A stretch of DNA of 64,000 nucleotides from Diphasiastrum complanatum (taxonomy: Eukaryota > Streptophyta > Lycopodiopsida > Lycopodiales > Lycopodiaceae): the NCBI GenBank assembly GCA_029204225.1, contig CM055095.1:67605940-67669939 (forward strand). The letters run 5' to 3'. Within the stretch, counting starts at the first letter, position 1. Each line of letters begins with the position of its first letter. Positions 50,869-63,600 of the stretch are shown in pieces. Made by a program: the position numbers and the translations under genes. The notes beneath the pieces were generated by a model that saw only the letters and a program-made list of their open reading frames with translations, was not told where the DNA came from and made no database searches.

Positions 50869-52418
50869 AGAAGGAGATTATGCCTATCTCCGTACAATTT
50901 CGCAGTATGAAATTTGAACTTTGAAGTTTGCCAAAGAAAAGATCGTTCGCATCTAATTGACATTATTTTACCAATGTGAAATGCATATAAATAACTTGTA
51001 CAATTCTTCTGGGAAAAGTCAGTAGAGCTTTTCAAAGTTGAATGATATATGCAAGTAAAGTTTCGTGAACTTACATCATATATTACAAAGAAGGTAGATC
51101 ATGCCTATGTGATTCATATCTCGTTCATTTTGCAAACTCTTGGTTTTTCTAAGTTTTTGTCATGCTGAAGCATTTTCTTGGTTTCAATCGAATCCGCTGC
51201 TTGTCACTCTCAATGCGCGTGTAAAAATTGGTCAATCGCAAAGTCGCGACAAGAAATAGTTCAAAGATCTCTACTAAGAGATCTCAAAAGACGAAGAAAA
51301 CAAAGTAAAAGATATTTTGAATTGGAAAGAAAGAAATTGGAGAGCGAGAGCCAAAGGATGGAATGTAAGCTCAATCAAATTTCGATTTTCCACTCCAACT
51401 TCAAATCGGAGAGGACTTAAAGATGTTGAACTATTTCTTGACATCTCTAAAGCTAGAACCTAGACTCTATTAAGATTGAATTTGAACGCCACACGAATTC
51501 AATAAACCAGCCTCAGTCCATCGGTGCATTTCGCAGAGCGCCACGTGGCATCCTTTGCCAAGTCGGAACCCATGTTCCAAAAAATGCGGCTCCTAGATCG
51601 TCTCAATAACAAGTAGCATTTACATGGCTTCTTGGACGATTTTGCCGTAACTATTATTAAGTTATGGGTTGATTCAATCAAAGAAAACGAAGAGTTTAAT
51701 CGGCTGATGACAACGCCCACACAACGCTGCTACAACAAAAATTAATTGAAACTGAATTCCAACCATTTACAAAAGTCCAAATGTTTTGCTCTCAGAATAC
51801 TATAGATAACAATTTAATCCTAAATCAGTAGCAAATGTCATGCCTGAGACTCTAATAGTTAGTAAGGAGTCCGCTGTTCGTTACCCTCAATTCTCTTATC
51901 TTCGCATCGACAATCATATATTTTTGTCTCTCAACCAGTTCACACTTTCTACAATTGTTGTTGTGAGGTGATGCTATGCATGAACTTTTGGCCCACTAGG
52001 CTCAGTCCAACCGCAAGATTTTTGGCTGCTTATAATAGCCTATTGCTATATGCAATATTTGGATTATTAATCGACGGACCAAGAGTGATACTCTACGAAC
52101 ATGCACCAAAGATGTATCAATAATTATCAGGTACACAAATGGTTATTGAGATTCATCAATAGCACATAGCCATTACAAAGAACTTATTGTAACTGAATGT
52201 TGTTGAAACCACTTATTGGTCGGCAAATAGATATACGTAAAGATTTGAGAAGAATTTTTCTTTAGTCGCCGATAATTTTTGCGGAAAAACTTAACGGTTA
52301 CTAGTGCCGAAATATTGAATTTACAATAACAAATTTGATTGCAAAACAACTGTTAAAACAACAAATTGCATATAATAAAAAATCCTTTTTACTAGTTAGA
52401 AATAACAATTTACAGACA
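50869..52418. other. Spacer between the two 1.34-kb repeats
   Basis: No gene is supported. A short basic reading frame at 51178-51420 has no recognised domain. At 52104-52173 a 70-bp fragment of the flanking repeat (cf. 50033-50095) is present. Confidence 0.6.
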
Positions 52419-53760
52419 AGCCCACTTCATGAATCACAATTAAGTTATTACGAATCGTAAAAAAGTTAATGAGCTGATAATACTAGAAATATGAAATTGT
52501 AAGCATGTGTTGTAATTGAAATATGAAATACAAAATTCAAATGTACTAAATCACATAGAAAAATAAAAACATATACTAAAAATGTTAAAATTGAAACATT
52601 TATATATTTTTAAAATCTTCAGGCAACACAGTCATAGAATGCACACAATTCTTAAATTATAAACATGCAATAGACAAACATGATAATTATGCATTCATCA
52701 ATAGCACCTACCCAAATGAATGGCCATGCACCAAAAATGAATCGACAATTAGCAGGTATAGAAAAATTATTGGAAATTCATGAGTAGCACCTAGCCAAGT
52801 AAATGGTCGTGCACCAAAAATGAATTTAGAATATTCAGAAACTGAAGAGTAATCATGCAACAAACAACCATGGTAGTTATAGATTCATCAATAGCACCCA
52901 ATCAAGTAAATAGTTGTGCACCAAAGATGAATCGATAATTATCAGGTACACAAATGGTTATTGAGATTCATCAATAGCACATAGCCAAGTGAATAGTCGT
53001 GACCAGAAATGAATTCAAAATAACTAGGAATTGGCGACCAACCATGCAACAAACAACCATAGTAGTTATACATTCATCGAAAACAACTAGGTAAAGGAAT
53101 AGTTGGGCATCAAGGAGAAATCAGTAATTATCGAAATAAAAGTGGTTATTAAAAATTCATCAATAGCACATAACAAAATAAATAGCCACGAACCAAAAAT
53201 GAATATAGAATAAGTACAAACATGGAAAAGCGATATTAAAAATTAAAAGTAGGAAATTGAAAATTAAACTACGTTGGATTACAAATGTGTGCAAATATAA
53301 TCGCCATCAATAAGAATAAAAAGCAAATATTAGGAAGCAAGAGGATTAAAAAACCTTCACAAAATATCATGAAGTATCCTAAGTTGTGTTAGAATCTAAT
53401 CGAAACACGATCCATGTCCTATTGCTCAATACATATGGCAATCTACAAGGCACAACAATTCTATCTATTTATGGTTATACAAAGCTATGTGATTATATTG
53501 TAAATTAAATTTAAATTATATGTGTTTATTCACACTTCTATGTGATCTCATGATACATACATTTGTAATCCTTTTGCATGTTAAAATGTGAAAGATACGG
53601 ACAATCATAATATATCCATTTTAAAATGATGAAATAATGTCGATTGGATGCAAACAGCCTTTTCCACATTGTTAGTAGTTGCTATAAGTTAAAAATGTTA
53701 GTATTGTGTTGTTGGCATGTTGCCATGAGGAGGTGGCAATTGTCCTCTTCAAATTTTTCA
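52419..53760. repeat. 1.34-kb direct repeat, right copy
   Basis: Starts at the shared phrase agcccactt and ends at tttttca, like the left copy. The ends are not TG...CA and there is no primer site, so it does not look like a pair of LTRs. Confidence 0.88.
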
Positions 53761-54746
53761 TGCGTGTTGCTGTCGCGACTTCAATTTCAATCAGAATGTT
53801 GGGTAGTTTCAAAACGACATACATCAAAAATTGAAAAGTGACAAGTTATAAGGAAGGTAACATGAGCAGAATGGAAAAGATCGAATCTTATTTGCGAAGT
53901 CTGAAGACAGATGAGCCACTTGATTTCTGTAAGATTTCGAAAGTTTTGTAGGAGTGTTTTCCAACTCCCAACTAGCAATGATTTTGCTCTCCCAACACGC
54001 GTAGGATCCTTCCAACAACGTTTGATTTTCGTAGCAACCAACAATGATTATGCTCTTCTGTTGATGATCAAAATCATAAAAGGATCTTGGGTTAGAAAGC
54101 TAGCAAATCACCAATCTTGCCAATGTAAAAAAAGCAACATCTACACTATGAATGAGATGTCAGGATACAGCTGCAGGAGCTGCGATGGAGCAGAGGCTCC
54201 CTTAGGCCATTTTTTAGTAGCGTTTGCCGAGGGAGCAGCCATTGGAGGCAGAAACTCCAGTAAGGCATTAAATTTTGGTAGTAGCATTTTTTCATAAGGT
54301 AGTCTCTAGAGCTGCGACGGAGCTTGCAGAGGCTCCCTTTTGCCATTCATCACAACTTTTGGCTCATAATATAGACATTGGAACAGTGATAGATAGACTA
54401 GATGCTCCATCAGGCCATTTGATAGTAGAATTCTGCTCACGTTACAGCTACTGATGCTTTTCTAATGTAAAGACATGAAAAAAGCTTCGCTCCTCCCCAC
54501 AAACACAGAAGGAAGTGCTGTGAAGATGCAATGCAGATGGAACTGCACTGGCTGTTGCAACCCGAGTTTTGCTCTTGTACTGATCAGTATGGCTTGTGCC
54601 CTGATACGGCTTCCTTAAAGGGTGGAATGTATTGCTAAGTGATGAAGTTAATGATTTGGAAGCTTGGATGTACTTGTTATAAATCCAATTTAGCTGATAA
54701 AGTAGTGAATCTTGTTTCGGACGTGGATAACAACTGATGCTCAGCT
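53761..54746 (+). other. Region upstream of the DUF3444 remnant
   Basis: Two to three diverged repeats occur here: 54165-54220, 54300-54350 and 54385-54430 share forms of gagctgcgatggag and gctccctt...ggccattt. They may be decayed coding repeats, but no frame is maintained. Confidence 0.45.
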
Positions 54747-55827
54747 ATGACACTTGTCTTCCTTACGCGACCAACTTGTGCAGTTCCAAGTGTTGCTACA
54801 GGAAGGGACACTATGAATAAAGTATTTGGAAGCAGCAATTTTTCAGGGTCTGATATTGCTCAGATTGCAATAGGAAATGCAGTTCCAGGTGCCGCTACAG
54901 GAACAGACACTATGAATAAAGGAGGTCGCAATTTTCCAGGCTCTGGTTTTGCTCGGGTTGCAACAGGAGGTGCAGTTCCAAGTGCTACTACAGGAAGGGA
55001 CACTGCGAATGAAAGAGGCAGCAACTTTCCAGGCTTTGCTACTGCTGAAGTTGCAACAGGAATTCCGAGTGCTAGTACAGGAAAGGACACTATTAATAAG
55101 GTTCACTCTAACCGTAAGGTAGAAGATTTCCAAAGTCGAAAAAGATTGAAGAAAGCTACACCTCGTGATGAAGATGAGTATGAGCATGAAGAAGATAATG
55201 ATGAAGAGGTTAAGAAGCTGAACAGATTAGTGTCAGACAACCAAGAGGGCCCACATGATGCTGCTATGGAGTGTGAAATTCGAAGATCATCTAGGAAAAA
55301 AAACAATATTGATTATAATTTTGATGGAAGTGATGATGATGATCTGGTAGCTTTCCCATGTTCAAGAAGAGGTAAAGCTGATGTACGTGCTACTGCAGAG
55401 TTGCAGAATTGAAATATGGTACCAATTGAAGTGCATCAAAGCCCGAAAAGGCAACTCGATGAACAAGATGACAATGATGACGAGCCTTTCAGTGATGTCG
55501 CCTGACAGTGATGATGAGCAACATGGAATTCCTGTACCTGATCCAGATTTTTATGTATTTGATCAAGATCGCTTGGAGAAGTGTTTTAGTGTGGGACAAA
55601 TATGGGCAGTATATGATGATTTGGATGGAATGCCGAGGTTCTATTGTCGTATCATGAAAGTTATCAGTGGTGATAAGTTTGGTGTATCCATGAAATGGCT
55701 AGAGGCTCTACCTGCCTTAAATGAGATAGTTGAGGTTTTTACAGATTTCTCAGAGAAAACCTGTGTAAATGTTCCTCCTGCACCAGTTCTAGTGCGTGAA
55801 TCATTTAAAGACATGAAGCCTGGATGA
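54747..55827 (+). pseudogene. DUF3444-type J-protein remnant without J domain
   Basis: The first frame (54747-55412) has about 3.5 repeats of ~32 residues built on PSVATGRDTMNK followed by a Phe-Ser/Pro-Gly motif. Then come a basic stretch (RKRLKK), an acidic run and RRSSRKK. It ends in a stop. After a one-base shift near 55490 a second frame (to 55827) carries the start of DUF3444: VPDPDFYVFDQDRLEKCFSV, GQIWAVYDDLDGMPRFYCRI, then FGVSMKWLEA. A stop truncates the domain at roughly half its normal length. In plants DUF3444 normally follows an N-terminal J domain; none is seen upstream. It looks like a decayed partial copy. Confidence 0.78.
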
Positions 55828-56516
55828 TATGTTTGGGAAATACTGTACGAGCAAACATCTTCAACGTTAGAAAAGGTGGAAAAGTGTTACCACAATAGAC
55901 AATTCTCTGTCACGTAACTGGACCTCCTCGCAACACGATCTCTTCAACTGTTCTGTGTAGCGATACCTCCTCGCAACACGATCTCTTCAGTAGATGCAAG
56001 CGTCTGTCTGAGCAGCAAGATACAGGTTGTGCTCTGTCTCAGTGTCTCAGCAGCAAGATAGAGGTTGTGCTCTGATCGTTATCACTTATCACCTTATCAC
56101 GTGCAGCATGATGGGGTCACAATGACCACATAATGATTCACGTGGCCTTCACGTGGCCTTCACGTGGCCTTCATGTGCACGTCCAATAATATCATTAATA
56201 AAAAGTTTTGCAAAATTGGGAAATAGCTTTTGTCCCCAGATGAACGGGATGCTAACACGTCATCAGTTGGTGAAACTGTCACAGTATCCCTGCCCAACAA
56301 GGGCAGGGCCAAAAATCTTGTGCAAAACTGAAGAATAGCTTTTGTCCCCAGATGAACGCCCAAGAAGAGCAAGGCCAACAAATTAATGGCACGTGATTAG
56401 CATAGCCTCAACGTTGCATGGCCAACAAACGGATGCCACGTGGTTAGCCTCAACGTTGAGGAAAAGTTGCTCATGGCATAGGCTAAAATTGGGAACAAGA
56501 GAACAAAAAGCCCCTT

Positions 56517-56553
<37 letters not shown>

Positions 56554-56720
56554 TGTAATTATTATATGTATGAGCAATATTAGGGTTTTGCAATGCACGA
56601 GGGTTTGATCGCTGCATAGGAGATACTCCTTCTTTGCTATTGCTTCATCACACTTATTTACTTTGTGCGATGATCGATCGAAGCTGATAAAGAAAAGAAA
56701 AGATAAGAGATATATTAGAT
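55828..56720 (+). promoter_or_regulatory. EFL1 upstream region with six CACGTG G-boxes
   Basis: CACGTG occurs at 56098, 56139, 56150, 56161, 56390 and 56437. Three of these lie in a perfect 11-bp tandem (cacgtggcctt, 56139-56171). Two lie in a ~45-bp imperfect duplication (56374-56459) that also repeats cctcaacgttg. A (GA)15 run sits at 56521-56551, about 170 bp before the start codon. G-boxes bind bZIP and bHLH factors in plants; a role here is inferred only. Confidence 0.5.
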
Positions 56721-59700
56721 ATGGAGGAAATGCCTCAGCCGGACTTGAGGGCGGGGCAGCAAGATGGGGAGGCAAAGATGGAAGAGCGAGCTGCAAAGAA
56801 GATCAGAAACATATGCATATTGGCTCATGTGGACCATGGAAAAACCACGCTTGCTGATCATTTGATCGCTGCGGCGGGCGGCGGGGTGCTTCATGCCAAG
56901 CAAGCCGGCAAATTGCGCTACTTGGACTACAGAGATGATGAGCAGCAAAGAGCCATCACAATGAAGAGTTCTTCCATTGCTTTGCGCTTTCGGGGTTACA
57001 TGATTAACCTAATTGACTCCCCTGGTCACATTGATTTCTGCAGTGAGGTGTCGACGGCGGTGCGCCTGAGCGATGGCGCACTGGTGCTGGTGGATGTGTG
57101 TGAGGGGGTTCATATCCAGACACATGCGGTGCTGCGACAAGCCTGGACAGAACATGTTGCCCCTTGCTTGGTTCTTAATAAAATAGATCGTCTGATCACA
57201 GAACTGAAGCTTACTCCGGTAGAGGCATATATGCGGATGCAGGTAGACAATCGATACTCTTTTCCGCTAAAATCCAATTTTTGTGCAGCGTATGCATTGA
57301 CTAATAAAAAAGAGTACACGAATGAAACGGTGAAAAATTAGATTAGAGGAAGATCCCCGAAACTGCCCCGGGGAGCCAACTTGCAATCTCAGAGTGATCT
57401 AACTTGGTTGTTTGGCATCCAAACCGGCACATCCATGACGACCGCCTATCTAATTTTGACTATCAATCGATGTTTCTGTTTTTTCTGATTCATTGAGATT
57501 CAAATCACAATTTTCATGAGGTTCATACGAAATCAATACCTTATCAATCCTGAATCTCATTCTAAATGAGTGAAATCGACTGTAAACTAGACAGTGCCTG
57601 ATCTATCTGTATTCAATTTTCCTGTAATAGAAAAATTGATATTTCAAAAACCCTACATTTGATTCTCCAATTCTTCTGGGAAGGCTTAATTCTGAACCAC
57701 CAGAACGGCCAATTCTTCCAATCTTGAAAAGCATCAATCCATTGTGGACAGGACATGGCTAAATTGCATAACGTGCATCAATCAATTTGTTAGATCTTGA
57801 TGGCTTTGCTGCTTATTTACTAATTTAATCTAGGAGTTTCAGATGGCAATGAGAAAAGGCTGCTGTTTATTCTTGTTGTTTATTCTAATCAAGCATACAA
57901 TTAGGGACATTCATTATACGCCTATGATGTTTTGGCAATTGTTTTGCATCATGATCTGTAGGCATGCGAGCTTACTAGAAGTCATATGAAAATTTTCTGG
58001 TGAGCTTCATCGGCACCTGTGAGACATTTAGCAAATCATGGATTATTCTTGAGTTTGTTTGTCAACATATCTTGTGCGGAACACTGAGATTTAAGATATT
58101 GACTTTATAATGCTTCAAGCCTAAGCTTGGGAGGGGACCTGACCTATATAGATAAGGCCTTTTAAGTTAAGCTGTTTTAACAACACGATGTATAGAAGGC
58201 TCACGTAGTTGAACTGTTCCTTTTTTTATTCAGAGTCATAGTGGTTGCTAGCACTTTCTTTGTATGCTCCGTGCAGGCAGGTAAGTTATAGGAGACTCAT
58301 TGTCATATATTGTTTTATGAGTTGAAGTAAGAGAATGAAAAGTCTGTATTAATGGTAAAATTCTTCATTATCAGCAGTTGTTTGTAATTTTCAGTAGAGA
58401 GGGCTGCTCTTGAGCAAACATCACTTGATCATTATGTCCCATCCAGAATATTGTTGCGGAGGTGAACAACATCATCAGTGCTTTTCGCTCAGAGAAGTAT
58501 TTGTCAGATGTGGACTCCATTCTTGCAGGCCCCAAGGAAATCTTGGAAGACAGTTCTCAAGAACAGGATGAGGTGGATGAATTTTCTGTGGAGAAAGGAA
58601 ATATTGCATTTGCTAGTGCGGGGGATGGGTGGGCATTTCGCATTGAACAATTTGCAAATCTTTATGCTGCTAAGCTTGGAGCTAGTGGGTCGGCGTTGAA
58701 AAAAGCATTATGGGGAGATTTCTTCTACTCTCCTAAAACAAAGAAAATCGTTGGGAAGAAGGCATCAGGTGGGAAGCTAAAACCGATGTTTGTTCAATTT
58801 ATTCTGGAGCCGTTGTGGCAAGCATATGATGCAGCTTTGCAAAGTTTGGAAGGGGTAGATGTACTGAGCAAGATAATCAAGTCCATGAACCTTACTATTC
58901 CTCCTCGTGACTTACAGCACAAAGATCCCAAAGTTGTGATTCAAGCTGTAATGAGTCGGTGGCTGCCACTTGCAGAGAACATTCTGTCTATGGTGGTTGT
59001 TGTCTTACCTGATCCTGCAACAGCACAACCAACACGTATGACACGTCTGCTTTCAAACCCAAAAGTACCATCTGATGTGAATGATGACCTGCAAGCGGAA
59101 CTGGAGGTGGTGAGAAGAGCTGTTGAAACTTGTGATGAGAGTATCGAAGCTCCGTGTGTGGTGTTTGTTTCAAAGATGTTTGCTGTGCCTTTGGAAATGT
59201 TGCCACGATATGGTCCGCACGGTGAACTTTTCACTAATTTTGAAAACGAAGTTAATGAAGGGGATATAGATGCAGCACATCAAGAGTGCTTCCTAGCATT
59301 TGCAAGGGTATTCAGTGGTGTATTGTCGACGGGGCAAACATTACTGGTACTTTCAGCTCTTCATGATCCCACTGAGAGGGAAGTGGACGAGAGGAACATT
59401 CACTATGCGACTGCCGATGCCTTGTATATGATGATGGGAAGAGGTCTAGAGCCTAAGTCTGTCGTTTCTGCTGGGAATGTTGTTGCTATTCGAGGCCTGG
59501 GGCAACATATTTTGAAATCAGCTACGCTGTCCACTACTACACGTTGTTGGCCTTTTGCAAGCATGAATTTCCAGGCTGCTCCTATTGTACGGGTTGCAAT
59601 TGAGACTTCAGATCCTACAGATATGGGTGCCCTTGCAAGGGGATTGAGGCTCTTGAACAGAGCAGATCCTTTTGTAGAGGTAAGCTTGTCGGCCTCTGGG

Positions 59701-61137
59701 GAGCATGTTATAGCAGCTGCCGGGGAGGTACATTTGGAAAGATGTATAAAAGATCTCAGAGAGAGGTTTGCTCGTGTGGAACTGGAAGTTTCTCCACCTT
59801 TGGTGGCTTTTCGAGAAACTATCGAGGAAGAAGATGTGAACCAGATCGATGGCAGTAAGCCTACACCTGTGCCAGCTGAGTATGTGGAATCTACTACCCC
59901 TAATGGAAGATGTACTGTACGTGTGCATGTTACAAGACTGCCGATAGGTCTAACTCAGATGTTAGATGAGCATGCTGATTTGTTGAGGCACGTGGTGGTT
60001 GAGAAATCTGGCTCTTCTTTCTGGGAAAGAAGGAAAGGAGTGCTAAGAAATGGAGCGGGAAATTTTGAAGATCCAGTTGCAGTCCTCAAGTCACGCTTGG
60101 TTGCTGCCGTTGATACTGAGAGTGCCAGCAACAACTCCAGGGATGACAAACCTAAAAGGAGTGAAGATACCAAATGGAGAGAAAAACTTGAGCGCATCTG
60201 GGCACTTGGGCCACGGCAACTTGGACCAAATCTACTCCTTAAACCCAGTTCTGAAGTTCTTGAAAGGAATCCTACAGTATCTAACAATCTTCTTAATGTA
60301 AGTGTTTTTCGAGCTGAAGTTGCTGTAGTAAGAGGATCTGCACGTATCTCTGAAAAATTAGGGCTGATTGCTCCAACCGAACATGAGGGTTGCAGTCAGT
60401 CATGGCAAGCAGCCTCTGCATCACTTTTGATGGAGGCAGAAAGTCTTGAAAACAGTGTGGTTTCAGGATTTCAACTTGCAACAGCTGCAGGACCACTTTG
60501 TGAAGAGCCTATGTGGGGATTAGCATTTGACATTGAAGCTTTTATAACAGGCAGGGAGGATGGGGCTGTTCAAACTGCGAATGGGATACATGAGGAGTCT
60601 GGACAAGCAAAGAACTCTGGAGTAGATAGATATGGCCCTTTTTCTGGGCAAGTGATGACAGTAGTGAAGGAAGCTTGTCGCTCTGCGATGCTGGCAAAAC
60701 AACCTCGTATTGTGGAAGCAATGTACTTCTGTGAGTTGAGTACAACTGCTGAGCATCTGGGTCAGTCCTATGCTGTGTTGGGGAAGAGGAGAGCGCACAT
60801 TTTAAAAGAAGAAATGCGAGAGGGCACAGGAATGTTCACTGTTCATGCCTTCATGCCAGTAGCTGAAAGCTTTGGATTTGCAGATGAATTGCGAAGGAAA
60901 ACATCTGGTGCTGCTAGTCCTCAGCTAATGCTCAGTCACTGGGAACCGTTATCTCAAGATCCGTTCTTTGTCCCGAGAACCGAGGAAGAGCTTGAAGAGT
61001 TTGGAGATGGATCCAGTGTCCCACTTAATACAGCCCGGAAGCTTATTGACGCTGTGAGGAGGAGGAAGGGCCTACCTGTCGAAGAGAAGGTTGTACCACA
61101 TGCAACAAAACAAAGAACTCTAGCCCGAAAAGTCTAG
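56721..61137 (+). CDS. EFL1: EFL1-type ribosome-assembly GTPase, two exons, complete (1070 aa)
   Basis: A GTPase related to EF-2. In yeast (Ria1/Efl1) and animals it works with SBDS to release eIF6 from late pre-60S ribosomal subunits in the cytoplasm. Exon 1 is 56721-57242 (174 codons) and exon 2 is 58447-61137. Exon 1 encodes the G domain: G1 AHVDHGKT at residues 35-42, the RAITMKSS switch near 77-84, G3 DSPGH at 99-103 and G4 NKID at 153-156. Exon 2 holds the insertion typical of EFL1, EF-2-like domains II to V ([81 protein letters not shown]) and the conserved C-terminus [12 protein letters not shown] to RTLARKV. Length and ending match plant homologues, so the gene appears functional. 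Confidence 0.95.
57243..58446 (+). other. Single EFL1 intron (1204 bp)
   Basis: The donor is CAG|GTAGAC at 57243 and the acceptor TCCAG ends at 58446. Splicing joins MRMQ to [13 protein letters not shown] in phase 0, as in plant homologues. No other feature is seen inside. Confidence 0.9.
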
Positions 61138-62729
61138 ATATTGTTCCAATGGGGATTAACCAAATTGTTTTAAATACAAAATTATTTTGGATGCTGCAGA
61201 AATGCATGTCCCCATTGAGAATGATATGTACTTGTTATGAAGTTTTTCTCGGCATTAATTATTTATTAAACTGGTTACTGAATGAAGACTTGAGGACGAA
61301 AAATGCCCATGCCTGTTCCCTTGGAAGAGTCTATCTCAAAATTGTTTTTGATACGAATATGTAACTGGTTTTCACCTTGGGGGCGCTTCTCTTAGAGCTG
61401 AAACTGGATCCAACTTGAATATATTTTAATAAGATTCGCATTTAGATTTGAGAAGTTCAAGGTTTGTCAAATGATTTGAATTGAGCAAAGCATGAGAAGA
61501 ATAGAGTTCACGAGAAACACGACACCATGTTTTTTACATAGATTTTTATAAGAGACTATGAGATCACCTCTCAGCTTCATAACGTTCTCGGAAACATGAC
61601 ACCATGTTTTTACGTATTGTGGGGGCAGATGATAGTCTGTCTGGTAAGGAGTCACAGGCTTGTCCTGGAGTGGCCCCTGTGACTCCTTACCAGGCTGCTC
61701 GGGCTACTTCCATTTTGTATGGGCATTGTGGCCTTTTTTCACACGACCTTTATGAAACGGAATCGGCATCTGAAAAATAGAATCATCATAAGCAATTGTG
61801 GTGCTCATGTTGCTTTTAAACAGACTGAAAAATGGGCAGAAAAAACCTCATCTGCCCATTACTGAGATTTCTTGTAAGAGACCTTTAGATTACCTCTCAG
61901 CTTCTAAGACATAAACATTGAATGCTATGTCTGAAAACTTATTCAAAGAAGCTTCAAATTCTGGTTTCATTTAGAACAATGATTCGAGTCTTTCATCAAT
62001 TCAAAAGTTTGAAAACAGTTCAAATTCCATGCGAATCGCTATTCTTTTGTTAATTTTGTCAATATTGTCACCATCTACAAGTGTTTTGTGCTAAGAATTT
62101 ATTTGTTTGGAAACAATACAAGAGACAGTGGGAAAATTTGTGGAAGGCTTTCCCAAACACCAATCTACGGACAAGAAACTTAAGTTGACATGTTGCCATT
62201 TCATAAATGCTCCTATTGTAAAAGTGTTCATGATTGTCAAGGTATTGCAATAGGTTGAAGTGGGTAAGAATTTTTACTGAAGCCACATTGGCACACACTC
62301 AAGCCCTGACCAGAGTGTTGTTTACGTTGGCAGGCTTGTGCTCCTTGTTTAGACTAAGCCTATTACTCAATGTAAAGTGTATACTTAACAAATGCTACCT
62401 AGTATCACTAGCTGTTATATCAAAAAAATGAAGGAAAACCAAAGGAAGGAACAACCTGAAGTCGATGAGACTGCGGATATTCTTAAAACCAAAGGTGGAA
62501 GTATAAAAAGTACGTCCTGATGATGTTTTTATGACCTTACTGCAGCCACAATACTTCATTCATATTGTATGCTTAAAACTTGTTGTGTTACTTAAGCTCA
62601 ATAATTTGTTTGTCATACTTTCTTTAAGAAAATGTTTGTAACTTTTTTTGTTCCCATTGCTCTTACGAATCACAAGATGTTGGTGTTAAATAAGTTCGTT
62701 ATTACCCCCATTGTCAAGATTTGAATTAC
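61138..62729. other. Region downstream of EFL1
   Basis: Presumably begins with the EFL1 3' untranslated region. No clear AATAAA signal was found close to the stop. Two related stretches, 61500-61620 and 61860-61930, share acaccatgttttt or ttacctctcagcttc-type phrases. No gene is supported. Confidence 0.5.
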
Positions 62730-63000
62730 CCTTTATCTACTTTTGGATAGGACTGTCAAGGTTTGTGTTCCGGATAGGGAGGACTCGCGGGCCCAAATCC
62801 TGCAGCAGTGTCATGACAACCCTTGTGCTGGTCACTCAGGCATACAGAAACACTTGACCTTGTTAGGCAAACTTTCTTCTGGCCTAAGATGAAAGGTCAT
62901 GTGGAGGCATACGTTCAAAGTTGTGAACAATGCTACCTCGAGAATCCACGTCGTAATAAGGATTTGTGGATGACTCTTCGGTAGGGGCCGCCGCTTGTGG
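62730..63000 (+). pseudogene. Gypsy integrase zinc-finger fragment
   Basis: Reads PDREDSRAQILQQCHDNPCA then GHSGIQKHL. After a one-base shift it reads FFWPKMKGHVEAYVQSCEQC. The His-His-Cys-Cys spacing and the FWPKM motif identify the integrase N-terminal domain of a Ty3/gypsy element. No other part of the element is present nearby. Confidence 0.82.
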
Positions 63001-63530
63001 CTATCTCTATCCTTCATCCCATAGCCCACCTCGTGGAGGAGATACCTCACGTAGTCCAAAAGATCCAATAATTGTTCTCATCAATTTGGGCCACTATTAA
63101 TTCTAATGTCTCACTAAATGCCCAACCACTCACTAATCTATCCACAACCCAAAGCCACATATCATCAGTACGTATCGGGCAACTTCTCCCACATCCAGTC
63201 TAATTCTTCACTTAATGACTTAGGGCCACCACTTTGGTCACAAATTAACTATAATCGTCTAAAATTGTTACCTTCATAGTACATATATAACTTAAACTTC
63301 CCATAACTTTCCTTAATATAGCGAGCCTAGACAATGACTAATCCTTGTTAATGACATAATAGTTTTGTCTTCTCCAAATTACTCGAGTATATGTATTTCC
63401 AAAACCTTGTCATGGTCCTAGTTTTGACCTTGTTGCCACTCCCAAGAAGATTTTTGTAACATCCCTTTTAGAATTTTTATGATGATGCCACTTCGAATAC
63501 TTATTCATACAACTTGCATTGTTGCTCGTT

Positions 63531-63600
<70 letters not shown>

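Noticed and set aside
51178-51420. 80-residue basic reading frame between the 1.34-kb repeats
   Set aside because: No recognisable domain, no partner exon, and the region is otherwise repeat-derived.
49525-53760. Reading the 1.34-kb repeats as LTRs of a retrotransposon
   Set aside because: Ends are AG...CA rather than TG...CA, no primer site or purine tract adjoins them, and the interior has no coding domain.
57243-57341. Extension of EFL1 exon 1 to the stop at 57341
   Set aside because: Homology ends exactly at the GTAGAC donor and resumes in phase at 58447, so this stretch is intron.
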